Positions 1 to 13,300 of a stretch of DNA of 64,000 nucleotides are shown here, piece after piece. A program made the translations under genes and the position numbers. A model generated the notes under the pieces. That model was given only the letters and a program-made list of their open reading frames with translations, did no database searches and was not told the origin of the DNA. Source of the DNA: Amorphochlora amoebiformis (lineage: Eukaryota > Cercozoa > Chlorarachniophyceae); NCBI GenBank assembly GCA_054601695.1, contig BAAHQB010000012.1, forward strand, positions 992,001 to 1,056,000. The letters run 5' to 3'. Each line of letters starts with the position of its first letter. Position 1 is the stretch's first letter.

Positions 1-15
1 TGGCGGGACCACCCG

Positions 16-128
16 TCAAGTTATTAATCTGTGAATATAATCATAAAAGACATAATGTTATTGTTAAATTCAGGAATATACATTTTTTATACTCTAGATA
101 TACCGTCAGCATTTTTTTTATCATGATG

Positions 129-172
<44 letters not shown>

Positions 173-185
173 TATATCTAGATAC

Positions 186-216
<31 letters not shown>

Positions 217-963
217 CTGTCCATATATACATTTACATATACCCATAGGTATACATATCTTACATATATATATATACACATATACACATATATACATCGT
301 TATGTAAATGTATATCATACTACACGTGAATACATATATATATATATATACATATGTGTGTATATATATATATATTTATGTATATATGTATTTTTATATG
401 TGTGTAGATATGTACTCTAGTGTATGTCTCATGATGCATGCATATACAATTGGAATCATTTATGGATGAAGTAAATATAACATATTTGAAAAAATATATA
501 TGTATATCTATATATGCACAGAGGTATTAGAATAGAATAAATGTGCATATAGTAGTTTGTACATAATTACATGTGTAATATGTTGATAGCAAATTTCTAG
601 ACGATGTATTTCATTGTATATACACTACACAAATTATACATACATATGCATATATACATGCACAGCCATCTGTGTATCTACATAATTTGTATATATGTAT
701 ACATATATATATATGTATATATATATATTTTATATATTTATATAAATATATATATACATTTACATGTATATATTACCTCCCGAGACAGTAAGGGTGTAGA
801 ATAGCCTCAAGACTAACGTACGGATGAACCTGGATATGTCAATAATATTTATATTTTTAAGACGAGTATTGCAATTTACAAGCTTTAGTGCATGTATGTA
901 TATCTATAAATGATTTACACGTATACAATATACGTGTATATATATATATATATATGTCTAAAT

Positions 964-995
<32 letters not shown>

Positions 996-1123
996 ATATA
1001 TACAGGTATATTTGTATTATATGTATATATATATATATATATGTATTTATATGTATATATATATGTATATATGTATGTATATATACATATATATATATAT
1101 GTTCACAAGAGGAGCGGGGACAT

Positions 1124-1170
<47 letters not shown>

Positions 1171-1523
1171 CATATATATATATATTTATGTGTATGTATA
1201 TGTATATACAGTATACGTATATGTATATACATTTTAGTATAAATGTATTATATATATATATATATCTAATATTATAAAACATATATATACATGTACATAC
1301 AAGCATATATATATATATATATCTGTTATATTGTAAATACAAGTATAGATATATAATATATATATATATATAATACATATATATATATATTTATATACAT
1401 CAATAAATACATGTATATATTTATAAATATTAGAAACAATTTACATACTTCCAGGAATCTTTGTGTAGCGTTCCGTCCGGCTGATTCCATTATCTTACTC
1501 TCACCACCTGAATAAACTTATAT

Positions 1524-1560
<37 letters not shown>

Positions 1561-1587
1561 TTTATTTATACATATGTAATCATACAC

Positions 1588-1638
<51 letters not shown>

Positions 1639-2679
1639 ATATATACATATATATATATGTCAAAAGAATTATCAACACATACTTTTATATACTTGGATAT
1701 ATTTCTTTATACATACCACATATATATATAATATATATATATATATATTATATATATATATATATTATATATATATATATGTATATGTATATATACAGGT
1801 ACAAATATATATATATATATATGATATATATATACATAATATGTATATATATATATGTATATATTGCATAAAGTATAGCCTAAACATACCCATGACCCTA
1901 ACCCTAACCCTAACCCCTAACCCTAACCCTAACACTAACCTAACGCCGACCTAGCCCTAACCCTAACCCTAACAGCATTATAGCCCCACCCCGTGGAGGA
2001 GTCAATGGTCCTAGGACTAAGACATGCTGAATAATCTGATCCTAACCCTAACTCTGGCCCTAACCCTGACCCTAGCTCTAACTGAGTCAATGGTCCTAGG
2101 ACTAAGACATGCTGAATAATCTGATCCTAGCCCTAACTGAGTCAATGGTCCTCGGACTCGGACATGCCGAATAATCTGATGCTAGCCCTAACCCTAACCC
2201 TAACCCTAGCCAATGGCCCTAGGACTGAGACATGCTGAATAATCTGATCCTAGCCCTAACCCTATCCCTAACCCTAACCCTAACCCTACCACAGACCCAA
2301 GCTCTCTAACTCCCTAACCCTGACTCTCTACCCCTAGCCCTAAACCTAACCCTTGCTATATATAAGAGTATTTCTGTATAATTTAGACAGTATCGCATGT
2401 ATATACAGGGTGATCGACGAGATGGTTAGGGTTATTACAGTTAGGGTCGGGTTAAGGTTTGGATTGGGGTTAGGGTTAGGATTATGATTAGAGCTAGGGT
2501 TAAGATTAGTGTTTGGGTTAGCGTTAGGTTTAAGGCCACCAGGATGGTAGGGTACGTAGTCAGTAATGTTGTATACATAGCCGTGAATGCAAGTCCTAGG
2601 AGGTTGTAGATATAAAGTATGCATGGGGTTTATCATGTGTGTACACATAAAATACATATAGAGATACATACATGTACAC

Positions 2680-2710
<31 letters not shown>

Positions 2711-3332
2711 AATATATATGTGTGTGTACATGTATACAAAATATACAAATATTCTACATATCTATATATTTATCTAATTATATACATATATCTCTATATA
2801 TTAAATATATCCAATGTATGTATTTGTATTTATCGATTTGGGTTGGGGTAGTACCAGCAATCATTGAGAGTGTTATGCTTGCTGAGCTAGGATAGATTAG
2901 GGTTTGCGTAAGCGAACGAGAGAATGAGAGGGACACGAGAGAGAGAGTGAGAGAGGGAGAGGGAGAGGAAGAAGGACAGACAGAAGGAAAGGAAGACGGA
3001 GAGACAGAGACAGAGAGACAGCGAGAGGAGCAGAAGAGAAAAAAAGGGAGCCGGGAGAGTTAGCGCCGACTAGAGCTAGTTAGTTAGGGGTGGGAATAGT
3101 GGAATGGGGCTAGGATAAACAGGTCGCGGTTGGTTGTGATTATATTTAGGGGTCGGTGTTTGGTTAGTGTTGTATCTAGAGTGATATCAGGGTGGTTGGG
3201 GCTATGGTTGGGGTAAGGATTAGGTTTACTTCTTCGAGCGTGATTTTCTGCAGCTTTCCTCTCTTCAAGTCCTTTATTCTGGATGGTTATTTATATATGT
3301 ATTCGTGTAATACACCCTATATACATACATAC

Positions 3333-3365
<33 letters not shown>

Positions 3366-3530
3366 ATATTATTACAATATGTAATGTTTTATAATTGAAA
3401 GAATAAATATGTACACAGATATAATACATTATAGAGGTGTGTGAGCATATATATATATATAAATATGTATGTGCATCTATGTAATACACACATGTATATA
3501 TGTATACATCTATGTATACATATGTGTATA

Positions 3531-3562
<32 letters not shown>

Positions 3563-3945
3563 AATTATGTGCACAGCATGTACATATATATATATTATAT
3601 ACGTGTATATGTGTTTTTATATACATATACATATATAAATATATAAATATATATATAAATATACATATATGTACAATGTATATATTATAAACATATATAT
3701 ATATGTACACATATATATATGTATATATATATGTATATATGCATACATATATATATATATATACATGTATATGTGTATATGTGTATATGTATTATGTATT
3801 GTTGTACGTATTTTGTAAAAAATTGTATATTTGTACGTATATACATGTATATATGTATATATATATATTATATATATATATATATATATGTATGTATACA
3901 CATACACATATACACATATCTATTTGCATATATAATATATATATG

Positions 3946-3991
<46 letters not shown>

Positions 3992-3998
3992 TATGTAA

Positions 3999-4029
<31 letters not shown>

Positions 4030-4479
4030 ACATTTACTTAAATATAGAGATATACATGTACATATGTACATGTAACATAATATATACACATATTATATTA
4101 AATACATGTATACACACACGTATCTACATATATTTATATTTATATATATATATATATATATTTAATATATATGTATATGCGTATATGTTATATATATATA
4201 TATATACATGTAATATATATATATATATATAGTTTGTAAATATACATATACACACATATACCTATCTATATATACTTATATTTATATTTATATACATATA
4301 TATATATATACAATATATATATATTTTAATATATATATGTATATGCGTGTATGTTGTATATTATATTATATAGTTTATATATATTTTTTATCTATAGATA
4401 TACATATATATATTTATTATGTGTACATTTATAAATATATGCTAGTGTATACTTGTATATATTATATACATATACATAC

Positions 4480-4545
<66 letters not shown>

Positions 4546-4640
4546 ATAAATATATTTTAATATAATTTAAATGCATACTTTTATATTTAGATAATGTACA
4601 TGTTATACCGTTTCATCCAATGAAGAATACTCCCTGCCAT
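16..4640 (-). CDS. Cytochrome b5-like heme protein, 7 exons, 97 aa
   Basis: Model (5' to 3'): 4609-4640, 3230-3278, 2855-2886, 2540-2595, 1449-1507, 777-829, 16-28. Every junction is GT-AG, the phases chain, and the total of 294 nt is an exact multiple of three. The protein has a helix-like start ([10 protein letters not shown]), then KITLEE, the KHNTLNDCW stretch, the [13 protein letters not shown] motif and [11 protein letters not shown]. These match the cytochrome b5 fold; the spacing is closest to the b5 domain of NCB5OR/CYB5R4. The two axial heme ligands should be His55 (HPGG) and His78 (VHPYV), carried on different exons. There is no C-terminal membrane anchor, so a soluble electron carrier is inferred. 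The last 13-nt exon (ending LIT-stop) is the weakest part; the gene could instead continue past the window edge. It is divergent from the rhomboid gene. Intron 4 holds telomere-like repeats with four copies of a conserved block. Confidence 0.86.
30..1440. repeat. TA-type microsatellite with short CA/TG interruptions
   Basis: Alternating TA runs of 10-40 nt, broken by GTATAC or ACATGT words, fill the introns around the 777-829 exon. Open frames here encode only Tyr/Ile/Met strings on both strands, so they are artefacts. Confidence 0.9.
1888..2345. repeat. Degenerate telomere-like CCCTAA tract with four copies of a conserved block
   Basis: CCCTAA units on the + strand (TTAGGG in the cytochrome b5 transcript) are interrupted by four copies of a ~45 bp non-telomeric block with core AGACATGCTGAATAATC, at about 1993-2042, 2084-2127, 2139-2181 and 2211-2248. 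A tract of opposite polarity follows at 2425-2530. It lies in intron 4 of the cytochrome b5 gene. Confidence 0.85.
2920..3055. repeat. Purine-rich (GA) tract
   Basis: A run of GAGA/GGAGAGG purines on + (pyrimidine in the cytochrome b5 transcript), directly upstream in the gene sense of the 2855-2886 exon acceptor. It probably serves as an extended polypyrimidine tract. Confidence 0.7.
3290..4560. repeat. TA microsatellite filling cytochrome b5 intron 1
   Basis: Nearly pure TA/TG/CA dinucleotide sequence with no exon-like island. It ends just before the first exon at 4609-4640. Confidence 0.88.
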
Positions 4641-4794
4641 CTGATCCCCCCCGTAATATGTGTACATATAAGAATATTATTGTACCATACATACATACAT
4701 TGACTAATTTTATATAATTTTCATGAATATTTATGTGCATACTGTAGGGTTATGTATATGTACATACATAATTATTGACAAATGTTTAGATTTT

Positions 4795-4834
<40 letters not shown>

Positions 4835-5134
4835 GGATAAATATATTTACATATTTTTTTTATACATAGGTACTTTAGACTTTGGAGCGCATGTTCATAC
4901 TCATGCGCCACCAAAGTCTCAACACAAATCATGAAAAAAAAATAAGTTTGAATTTGTCCTACCCTTGGATTCGACTGGTGATTCGCGCTAAGGCCTAATC
5001 TCCGACCCACCCAAGAAAAGATTCAAAATTTAGAAGAATACATGAATTTCTGCCACTCCCTTTCTCCACTTTCCATCCACACCTTCCCCATCCCCTATTC
5101 CCAACTGTGAATTGCTCGGAACTTCGAAATTTCA
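4641..5134. promoter_or_regulatory. Divergent intergenic promoter with a perfect-arm hairpin
   Basis: 494 bp between the start codons of the cytochrome b5 (-) and rhomboid (+) genes. It contains an imperfect palindrome at 4878-4918: outer arms GACTTTGG/CCAAAGTC and inner arms GCGCATG/CATGCGC around an 8-nt loop. A TA run lies at 4800-4832. The rhomboid-proximal 100 bp are pyrimidine-rich. No TATA box or initiator can be assigned because TA is everywhere. Bidirectional promoter function is inferred from position. Confidence 0.5.
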
Positions 5135-7050
5135 ATGGGGAGAGAGGTAATTATTAAAGGCAGGAGGTTGAAGACAGAAGGGCCCGATTGCAGCGCATTT
5201 GTCCCGCCTCTGTCCCGCCTCTCACATAATAATTGCCAATTTGTCGGCATATTCTGCAGTTCGGGCAGTGGCGCCTCAAACCAGTTCAAAGGCGGATCAT
5301 CCAGTATGTCCAACATCCACGGCGTTCATTCCTTCAACGACAACGGTAGCGGTGGTGCAGGTGGCGCGAGATCCGGGGGAGGTCGCGGGGGTTACGCTTA
5401 CGCAGGAGGGGGCCCTGAACAAGGATTTAATCAGCAATTTCCGATTCCTGCTGGACACATCTCGCTCCTTAGGGTGGGCGGGGGAAGCTTTCCGGAGCTG
5501 TGTGACCTCTTCTGTCCAAGGTATGCATATGAAGAGTTTTCTCTCCTCTGATTGGTGGGATCAGCGAGATCTAAAATAATTAGATGAAATTTTCATTACA
5601 TATCTATAAAAGGTATCGTTTGCTGTGCTTCACAACATTTATATCGGTCGTGCAGTGCATCATGCTGGTCGTCTGCTTGATCGGTGGGTGTGTTTACTTT
5701 GTATATTTACTTTCGGGAAAGCTAATTCTGATCCGACAACCACCAGTCGGAGCTGAGATGTTTGACGGCGCATTCGTAAAGGGCAATGACATGGGAGGTC
5801 CCGGCGGCCAAACCTTCCTCTACATGGGTATATTACCATATTAAGGCTATCCGACACCAGAGAACACCCTGACCTCATATTTGGATCCAACAGGTGCGAA
5901 ATACCTGCCCGATATCAAGGAGGGGCAAGTTTTTCGGTTCATCTCGCCTATCCTGCTGCACGGAGGGATTCTCCACCTGGCTAGCAACCTGTTTTTCCAG
6001 GTGACCTTTAATGATTCATATATCTGAGATAGAGTTTTAGCATTTTAAAAAGAACCTGAATCTGATCCGAATCAGTGCCGAGTTGGCTTCATCTTTGAGC
6101 TGCGATGGGGCTTGGTTAATTACGTCCTAATTTACCTTCTCACTGGACTTGGCGCATCGTACTTTTCGTGCCTTATCAGCCCGAAATCTATCTCCGTCGG
6201 TGCTTCAGGAGCCCTGTTTGGATTGGTGAGGTTTTCTGAGTTTTAGCTATCTGGGTTCACGACGGTTCGGGTATATTCTAGATATTGAAGATCGTTACGT
6301 TCTCAGACCGGGGCAGACCTCTCCTATCTCATCATGAACTGGCGGTATCTGCCTAACCAGGAAAAGTTTCAGGTAATTATTTAGATATCATAATGTGACC
6401 TGAGTAATAGCAATAATCCAATCTGTTGCACTTTAGGAGTTGTGCATGGTTATGTGTGTTATAATCATTAACTTCCTGATCGGGATGACGGGGAGCGGCA
6501 ACATCGACAACTCAGCGCATTTTGGCGGGGTATGACAACGTTCACAATATATTGCAAGACACTTAATTTTCTTACGCCTTCAGCTTGTGTTTGGATTCCT
6601 CATCGGATTTGCCCTGACTAACATACTTCAACCGGAGGTATGCATGTGACTGTATCCTTCTTGAGGCGCGTTGAATGTGTAGATATAAAATGCAGTCACA
6701 TAGTAACAAACTACATACGAAATGGTTTGTATATACATGCCACATTATTTAATTCACATACATAATTTAGGTTATATGTATATGTTTACATTTATACTAA
6801 GATTTATTATAAAGTATTGATATGTGCCCATACGAGGAGATTAAGACAGCTTGGTTAGAGTGTGTGGGTGAATACATGTGTACACACACACATATCAATA
6901 ATATATATGTGTGTATTATAAAGTATTGATATGTGCCCATACGAGGAGATTAAGACAGCTTGGTTAGAGTGTGTGGGTGAATACACACATACACACACAC
7001 ATATCTATAATACATACACATATACATATATAATATACATATATACATAC

Positions 7051-7130
<80 letters not shown>

Positions 7131-7264
7131 ATAAATATATATATATATATACTAATGTATAATATATCTATTTACATATTTTATGTTATCTATATAATTT
7201 ATGTACAAATATGTATGAATTTTTGTATATTTTATAGACATATTGTGTACACACACATATGTAC

Positions 7265-7296
<32 letters not shown>

Positions 7297-7547
7297 TTGT
7301 ACATGTAGTAAATCTAAATGCATACAAAGATGTGAAATATTACTTGATATACATGTGCTTATAATCTAGATAATATGCATATAATATGTTGAAATAAATA
7401 AGACTATTATCGAATGAGACATGGGGCTGATGAATACGTTTTGTTCAGGACCCCAACACAAAAAACTACCGCATCGGGGGGTGGGCATCCTACACTGCGC
7501 TCTCTGTTATCTGTTTGCCTTGCATCTTCCTTCTAAACCTGGCATAG
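5135..7547 (+). CDS. Rhomboid intramembrane serine protease, 8 exons, 405 aa
   Basis: Exons: 5135-5520, 5613-5827, 5846-6000, 6076-6225, 6307-6372, 6437-6529, 6584-6637, 7449-7547. All phases chain to 406 codons including TAG. The N-terminus is Gly-rich and cytosolic (about 1-125), followed by TM1 (about 130-158). [10 protein letters not shown] supplies the family HG..H...N motif (His239, His244, Asn248). VGASGALFG carries the catalytic Ser (about 296) and NSAHFGG the catalytic His (about 352); later hydrophobic stretches complete the TM bundle. The catalytic dyad is intact, so an active protease cleaving substrate TM segments is inferred. The start is uncertain: ATG 5135 gives the longest frame, ATG 5306 ([10 protein letters not shown]) is equally plausible. 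Exons 2 and 3 are separated by only 18 nt (GT...AG) containing an in-frame TAA; see findings. Convergent with gene X. Confidence 0.92.
6801..7010. repeat. 109-bp tandem duplication inside the last rhomboid intron
   Basis: A unique-looking segment (starting ATTATAAAGTATTGATATG) at about 6805 is repeated almost exactly at about 6914, a period of 109 bp, and runs into CA repeats. The second copy carries the only extra ATG frame. It is intronic and looks like a recent local duplication. Confidence 0.85.
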
Positions 7548-7951
7548 CTATAGTTATGTGAAGCGCTGCATCTGCATGCGCACGTGATTACTATTTGGCT
7601 ATTATTAAATTATCGAATCATATATATACTAGATATACATGCATGATCCACCTTCAACATATATTCAGTTTATACTTTCACATATATCTAGTATATATAT
7701 TAAAATATATATCTAGATATATATATATATATATATATACTAGATATATCTAGTATATCATGACACATACACCTAGACACACGTGTGTGGTGTAAAAAAT
7801 TTCCAGAATGATTTTATTTTTATGTGTGCATGGTGGGTGTCTACTACTAGCTATAGGGTGTCTGTCCACTAGATCTAGTAGATCTAGTATGATGTAATGG
7901 AATACCTAGAATCGTACACTCTATTACTCTAGTTTACTATTCTCTAGTATT
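7548..7951. other. Convergent intergenic spacer, CTAG/AGATCT-rich
   Basis: 404 bp between the stop codons of the rhomboid gene and gene X. The second half (7840-7950) is packed with CTAG words and contains the palindrome CTAGATCTAG. Similar sequence lies after the PrmA-like gene and after eIF2B beta. No gene is seen here. Confidence 0.6.
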
Positions 7952-8618
7952 CTAGTAACTGTCATCGTGTATCTTGTCCGATATAGCGGAGTGGATTTTC
8001 TTAATTGATACTTAAAGTAGCCTGTAGAGCATTGTAGCAACACATTTACCGCAATTGTAGTTTGGTAAAATCATAATTCAAAATTCAGCCTCAGCGGGAT
8101 CATGGCCGATTGGTAATTAACCAATTATCTTCATGGTTCACCAACCTCCCTTACTTGGGGTCGTAAGTTACTATCGTCAAGTCCAGAGCCTTAAAAAAAA
8201 TCATTTATTAAATGAACTAAATGATATTCCCATATGTAGAGGTGTCCCCTCATGCTATTCATATCGTTGCTTTAACAATAGGTATATTTATACATGTACA
8301 TATATAAGTATATATCTTATACATTTAGATATACACATGTGTTACATTTTACTAATGTTTACATGTGTATTAGAATATATATATATATGTATATATACAT
8401 ACATAATACACATACATGTATACATACATATAATATGCATTCATGCAAGTATATATATGTATATATATATATATATATATATGTATATCTTTATATATAC
8501 ACGTAATTGGTAAATATATATATGTACATGTATCTATATACATATATATGTAATATATATCAAGAAGTTAATCATAATCCCACGGACTACCGCCCTATAT
8601 CACTAAGGGACAGTTTCA

Positions 8619-8654
<36 letters not shown>

Positions 8655-9514
8655 ATATATATATATATGTGTATACATAATATATATATATATATACATG
8701 TACGGAAATGGTTGTATTAGAGGTGTATGTCATAGTTAATTCAAGAGAATAAATACATTTACATAACACTAAGATATATATATATATATATATATATAAA
8801 TATATACACACACACATATATATATATATGTAACATGTAAACGGATACTTACCGTTACGTATTCCTCTGCTATTGTCTTCGAGAGCTTTAAATATAAAAA
8901 TAGTTTATATATATGTATATATATATATATGTGTATATATGTATGTATATACTTACACATACATGTGTAGAATACAGATACATAAAACGTATGTATGTGA
9001 GTATAAATATGGTAACACATGTACAAATATATAAATATATTTATATATAGATATTTCAGCATGTATTGTATATATTTAATATATGTATTTATTTATACAT
9101 ATATAATGTATATTTATGTATATATATATATATATAAATATGCATATATGTATATATTTATATGTAGTACATAATATACACACATATATATATATGTATC
9201 AATATATATGTGCATGTATTATGTGTGTACATATATTATGTATATATATATATATACATGTTGGTGTACATTAGTCTGTAATATTACCATGCATATAATA
9301 AGTTCCATGCAGTAAATATATATACACACATCCTTGCATGTATGTACGACTTTTACACATATATGTATACATACATCATAATATATCTATATTACGGAGA
9401 TATATACACATGCAAATATATATAAAATATATATATATGTTAAAAATATATATTATATACATATGTATGTATATGTATATAACAACAATTCATTTCAAAT
9501 ATTTTCTAAATATA

Positions 9515-9555
<41 letters not shown>

Positions 9556-9808
9556 GTATACATATTTATATGTACATGTACATACAAATAATTGAATATG
9601 TATGCATAATGCATACAAATACGTTTAAAGAAATAACTACACAGACATATGTATGTAGACCTATATATACATATATGTATATATATATATATATATACTA
9701 AAATCATATGTATATGTATATGACATGCAAATAATTGAATATGCATACCTTAATGCATACAAATATGTCTTTAGAAATAACTACACAGACATATGTATAT
9801 TGACTTAC

Positions 9809-9856
<48 letters not shown>

Positions 9857-9892
9857 GTGTATATATAATGACAATTCATCTCATATACTTTC

Positions 9893-9935
<43 letters not shown>

Positions 9936-10136
9936 TTACACACACACACACATATATATATATAAATATATATAAACATGTATATATATATATATATATA
10001 TTGTGTATACATATGTATATATATATATATATATGTGTGTGTATATGCAAATAATTGAAAGTATATGTATAATGCATACAAATTTGTTTAAAGAAATAAC
10101 TAAGCACACATATGTATAAAGACATTGCTTATGTAC

Positions 10137-10169
<33 letters not shown>

Positions 10170-10640
10170 AAACAATTATATACAGACATATATATATATA
10201 TATATATATAAACGCATAACATATGTGTAAAATATGTATATCTGCGTTAACAAATCCATATACGTTATATATAGACATATACATAATATACGTATATGTA
10301 TATTTATATGTATATGTATTCCTTATATATATATGTATATATATATATATATATATGTGTATGTGTGTGTGTATATGTAATAATATATAAATAAAATGCA
10401 AGTTTCATTTGCATTCTTCAAAAACTGTATGGATTAGGGACATAAATATAATATGTACGTATATATATAAACATATATAAATATATATATATATATAACG
10501 ATATACATATCTATGTATCTACCGTGCATACTTACTTCTGCATACATTTATGTAAGACATGGATACGGTAAAAGAGGGGAAGATTTTATATTTAGGTGGC
10601 AAATGCCAACCTTCGTCTTCATCTTCATCTGCGTCGGGAT
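7952..10640 (-). CDS. Unrecognised gene X, 3' part (four exons seen)
   Basis: Candidate exons 5' to 3': 10536-10640, 8853-8885, 8155-8189, 7952-7999. The first two donors are GTAAGT, the third is GTAAGG behind a run of T ending AAG, and phases 1/1/0 chain to a TAG. The peptide starts acidic ([13 protein letters not shown]), then [19 protein letters not shown], then a short polar C-terminus. I do not recognise the family. A possible further 5' exon at about 10933-10970 fits by phase, and more 5' exons probably lie beyond the 11-12 kb telomere-like tract. The acidic exon with its strong donor is the best-supported piece; the last two exons are short and could be wrong. Confidence 0.45.
8290..10500. 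repeat. Microsatellite-dominated intron sequence of gene X
   Basis: TA/CA/TG microsatellite apart from the 8853-8885 exon. Around 9590-10110 three copies of a ~120 bp unit (ATACAAATATG...AAATAACTACACAGACATATG style) recur with intervening TA runs, which suggests segmental duplication. At 8571-8640 a 15-residue + strand frame resembles a LINE reverse-transcriptase motif; see findings. Confidence 0.7.
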
Positions 10641-10645
10641 CTGCG

Positions 10646-10688
<43 letters not shown>

Positions 10689-10769
10689 TGTATAAATGTA
10701 TATATATGTATATATTTGTAAAAATATACGTGAATAAATATATGTCTATGTATACGTATACATGTATAG

Positions 10770-10806
<37 letters not shown>

Positions 10807-10984
10807 ATACATGTATGTCAATATTTATATAGATATTAAAAATGTACATATGCATACATGTTCAAATAATATGTATGCAAACCTGGGACACTTATACACG
10901 GTACACTTGTACACTTATACATGATTACACAAATCTCTATGTGCGTACTCATCCATAGCAACAAGCTTTATATATTAGTATATA

Positions 10985-11024
<40 letters not shown>

Positions 11025-11025
<1 letters not shown>

Positions 11026-12052
11026 ACAATCCAGCTTAGGTTAGGGCGCAAGGGAGGCTTAGGGTTAGGGTTAGAGTTAGGGTTAGGGTTAGGGTTAGGG
11101 TCACGGTTAGGGTTAAGGTAGGGTTAAGGTTAGGGTTGAGTTAAGGTTAGGGTTGGGTTAAGGTTAGGGTTATAATCCAGCTTAGCTTAGCTTAGGATTA
11201 GGTTAGGGCTAGGCTAGGGTTACAATCCAGCTTAGATTAGGATTATGGTTAGGGTTAGGGTCCGGGTTCGGGCTAGGCTTAGGCTTACAATCCAGCTTAG
11301 GCTAGGGTTAGTGGGTTAGGGTTGGGTTAAGGTTAGGGATACGGTCAGGTTTGGCTTGAGGCTAGAGTGAGGGTTAGGGTCAGGGTTAGGATTAGGGTTA
11401 GGATTAGGGATAGGGTTGTGTTAAGGTAGGGTTGGGTACACACCAGGAGTTAGGGTTTGAGGGGGGGTTAGGGTTAGGGTTGTGTTAAGGTTAGGGTTAG
11501 GTTAATGTTAGGGTTACAATCCAGCTTAGGTTAGGGTTAGGATTCGGGTTAGGATTAGAGTTAGGGTTATAGTTAAGATTAGGTAAAGGGGAGGTTTAGA
11601 GTTGGAATTAAATTTAGGTTAATCTACGCTGAATTGGGTTAGGGTTACGGTTAGGGTTTGAGTAAGAGTTCAGGTTAGGGTTGGGGCTAGGTTAGAGTTA
11701 GGGTTAAGGTTGGGGTTAGGGTTAAGGTTGGGGTTAGGGTTAGGGCAGCAAAAGGTAGGGTTATGGGCTAGAGCAGCTAAAGGTAGGGTTATAATTACAC
11801 TTTCGCTTAGGTTTGGGTTTGTGTTTGGGTTGGGGTCAGGATTAGGGTTAGGGCTGGGGATAAGGTTAGGATTAAAGTTGCGGTTATACTTAAGGTTAGG
11901 ATTAGGGTTAGGAATAGGGTTAGGGTAGGTTTAGGGTTAGGGTTAGGGTTAGGGTTAGGGCTAGACCGATACAGTCCTGGTGAAGGGTTAAGATTGATGG
12001 CTACGGTTAGAGGTATATCCAAGTTTCGTAGTAAGGGTTGGGTTTGGGTTAT
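11025..12052. repeat. Telomere-like TTAGGG tract with an embedded AATCCAGCTTAG spacer
   Basis: About 1 kb of variant TTAGGG on +. The word AATCCAGCTTAG punctuates it at about 11028, 11173, 11223, 11288 and 11518, giving an irregular higher-order pattern. Read in the direction of the flanking minus-strand genes it is CCCTAA. No telomere end is here: unique genes lie on both sides. A possible + strand micro-exon (11971-12012) was seen but not assigned. Confidence 0.9.
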
Positions 12053-12195
12053 GCAATATATATACACATATATATATTTATATATATATATATATATGTA
12101 TATGTGTATGTATATATGTATATATATAAATATATATATATAGATATTTTATGTGTGTATACATGTTCAATACTCATGTACAGAGTATTATATAT

Positions 12196-12226
<31 letters not shown>

Positions 12227-12349
12227 AGACATAATTATATGTATATATATCTACATATGTATATATATATATATATTAGTATCAATACATATATTATCTG
12301 CAATGATTGTAAATACAGAATTCGTTACATCTATATTTTATTTATATAG

Positions 12350-12387
<38 letters not shown>

Positions 12388-12824
12388 GTATACATATATT
12401 TATATATATACATAAGGATGTTTGTAACATTGTGATATTATATTCCCTTACATATATATATATATATATATATATAGATATATACACATGTATATGTATA
12501 TATTTTGAACCTCTCTTCTCTCACTCCTCTCTCTGCTTACTCTCTCTCCCTCTCTCTTCTATTCATACACTACTTTATCATAAGCATAACCATGCACACC
12601 ATATGCACAAGCGAGTTTGTAACACGGCAGAAGGTTGCGTGTGGCTGTGTTACACTTGTGCGTGTTTTACATTTTGGTGCAACATAGATACACTATGTGC
12701 GGCAGATAGAATATCAATATGTATGCATACAGATATCATCTGCATATAAATACTTTTTACCATCTTTCTCATCCTGCTCCCCTAAAATACGCCTAATCTC
12801 CCTATTGTATATTTATTCAGATAT

Positions 12825-12856
<32 letters not shown>

Positions 12857-13269
12857 AGATATATATAAATAATACATGTAGAGGTATATATAGACGTATA
12901 AATATTACACACATATTTATATACATACATATATATATATATATTATAATGTATAAACACTAATACCAACAACTAAATCTGTATCTGTAAAGGTACATGT
13001 ACAGGTAAATTTTATGTAAAATCCGCATATATAATATATATATATATGTGTATATAATACATATATATATATATATATCTAAAGATATATGTATGTATGA
13101 ATAAGAGTATGTGTGCTCAGTGTGTACATACATACATATATACAGGTATAGATTTATATATTGAAATATATTATGTATACATATTACATTGAATATATAT
13201 ATATATATATGTATTATATATATATATATATGTATATATAATACGTACGTGTATACATAAGTATATCAG

Positions 13270-13300
<31 letters not shown>

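Noticed and set aside
1455-1515. Plus-strand terminal exon candidate ending LLSPPE-stop
   Set aside because: The same bases on the minus strand encode the cytochrome b5 segment [10 protein letters not shown] with matching phases on both sides.
41-1871. Long open frames of Tyr/Ile/Met on both strands (also throughout the window)
   Set aside because: Translated TA/TG/CA microsatellite; same frames open on both strands, no start or splice context.
1888-2345. Chromosome end (telomere)
   Set aside because: Repeats are degenerate, interstitial and flanked by exons of one gene on both sides.
11710-12067. Gly/Leu- and Asn/Pro-rich frames
   Set aside because: Translated telomere-like repeat on either strand.
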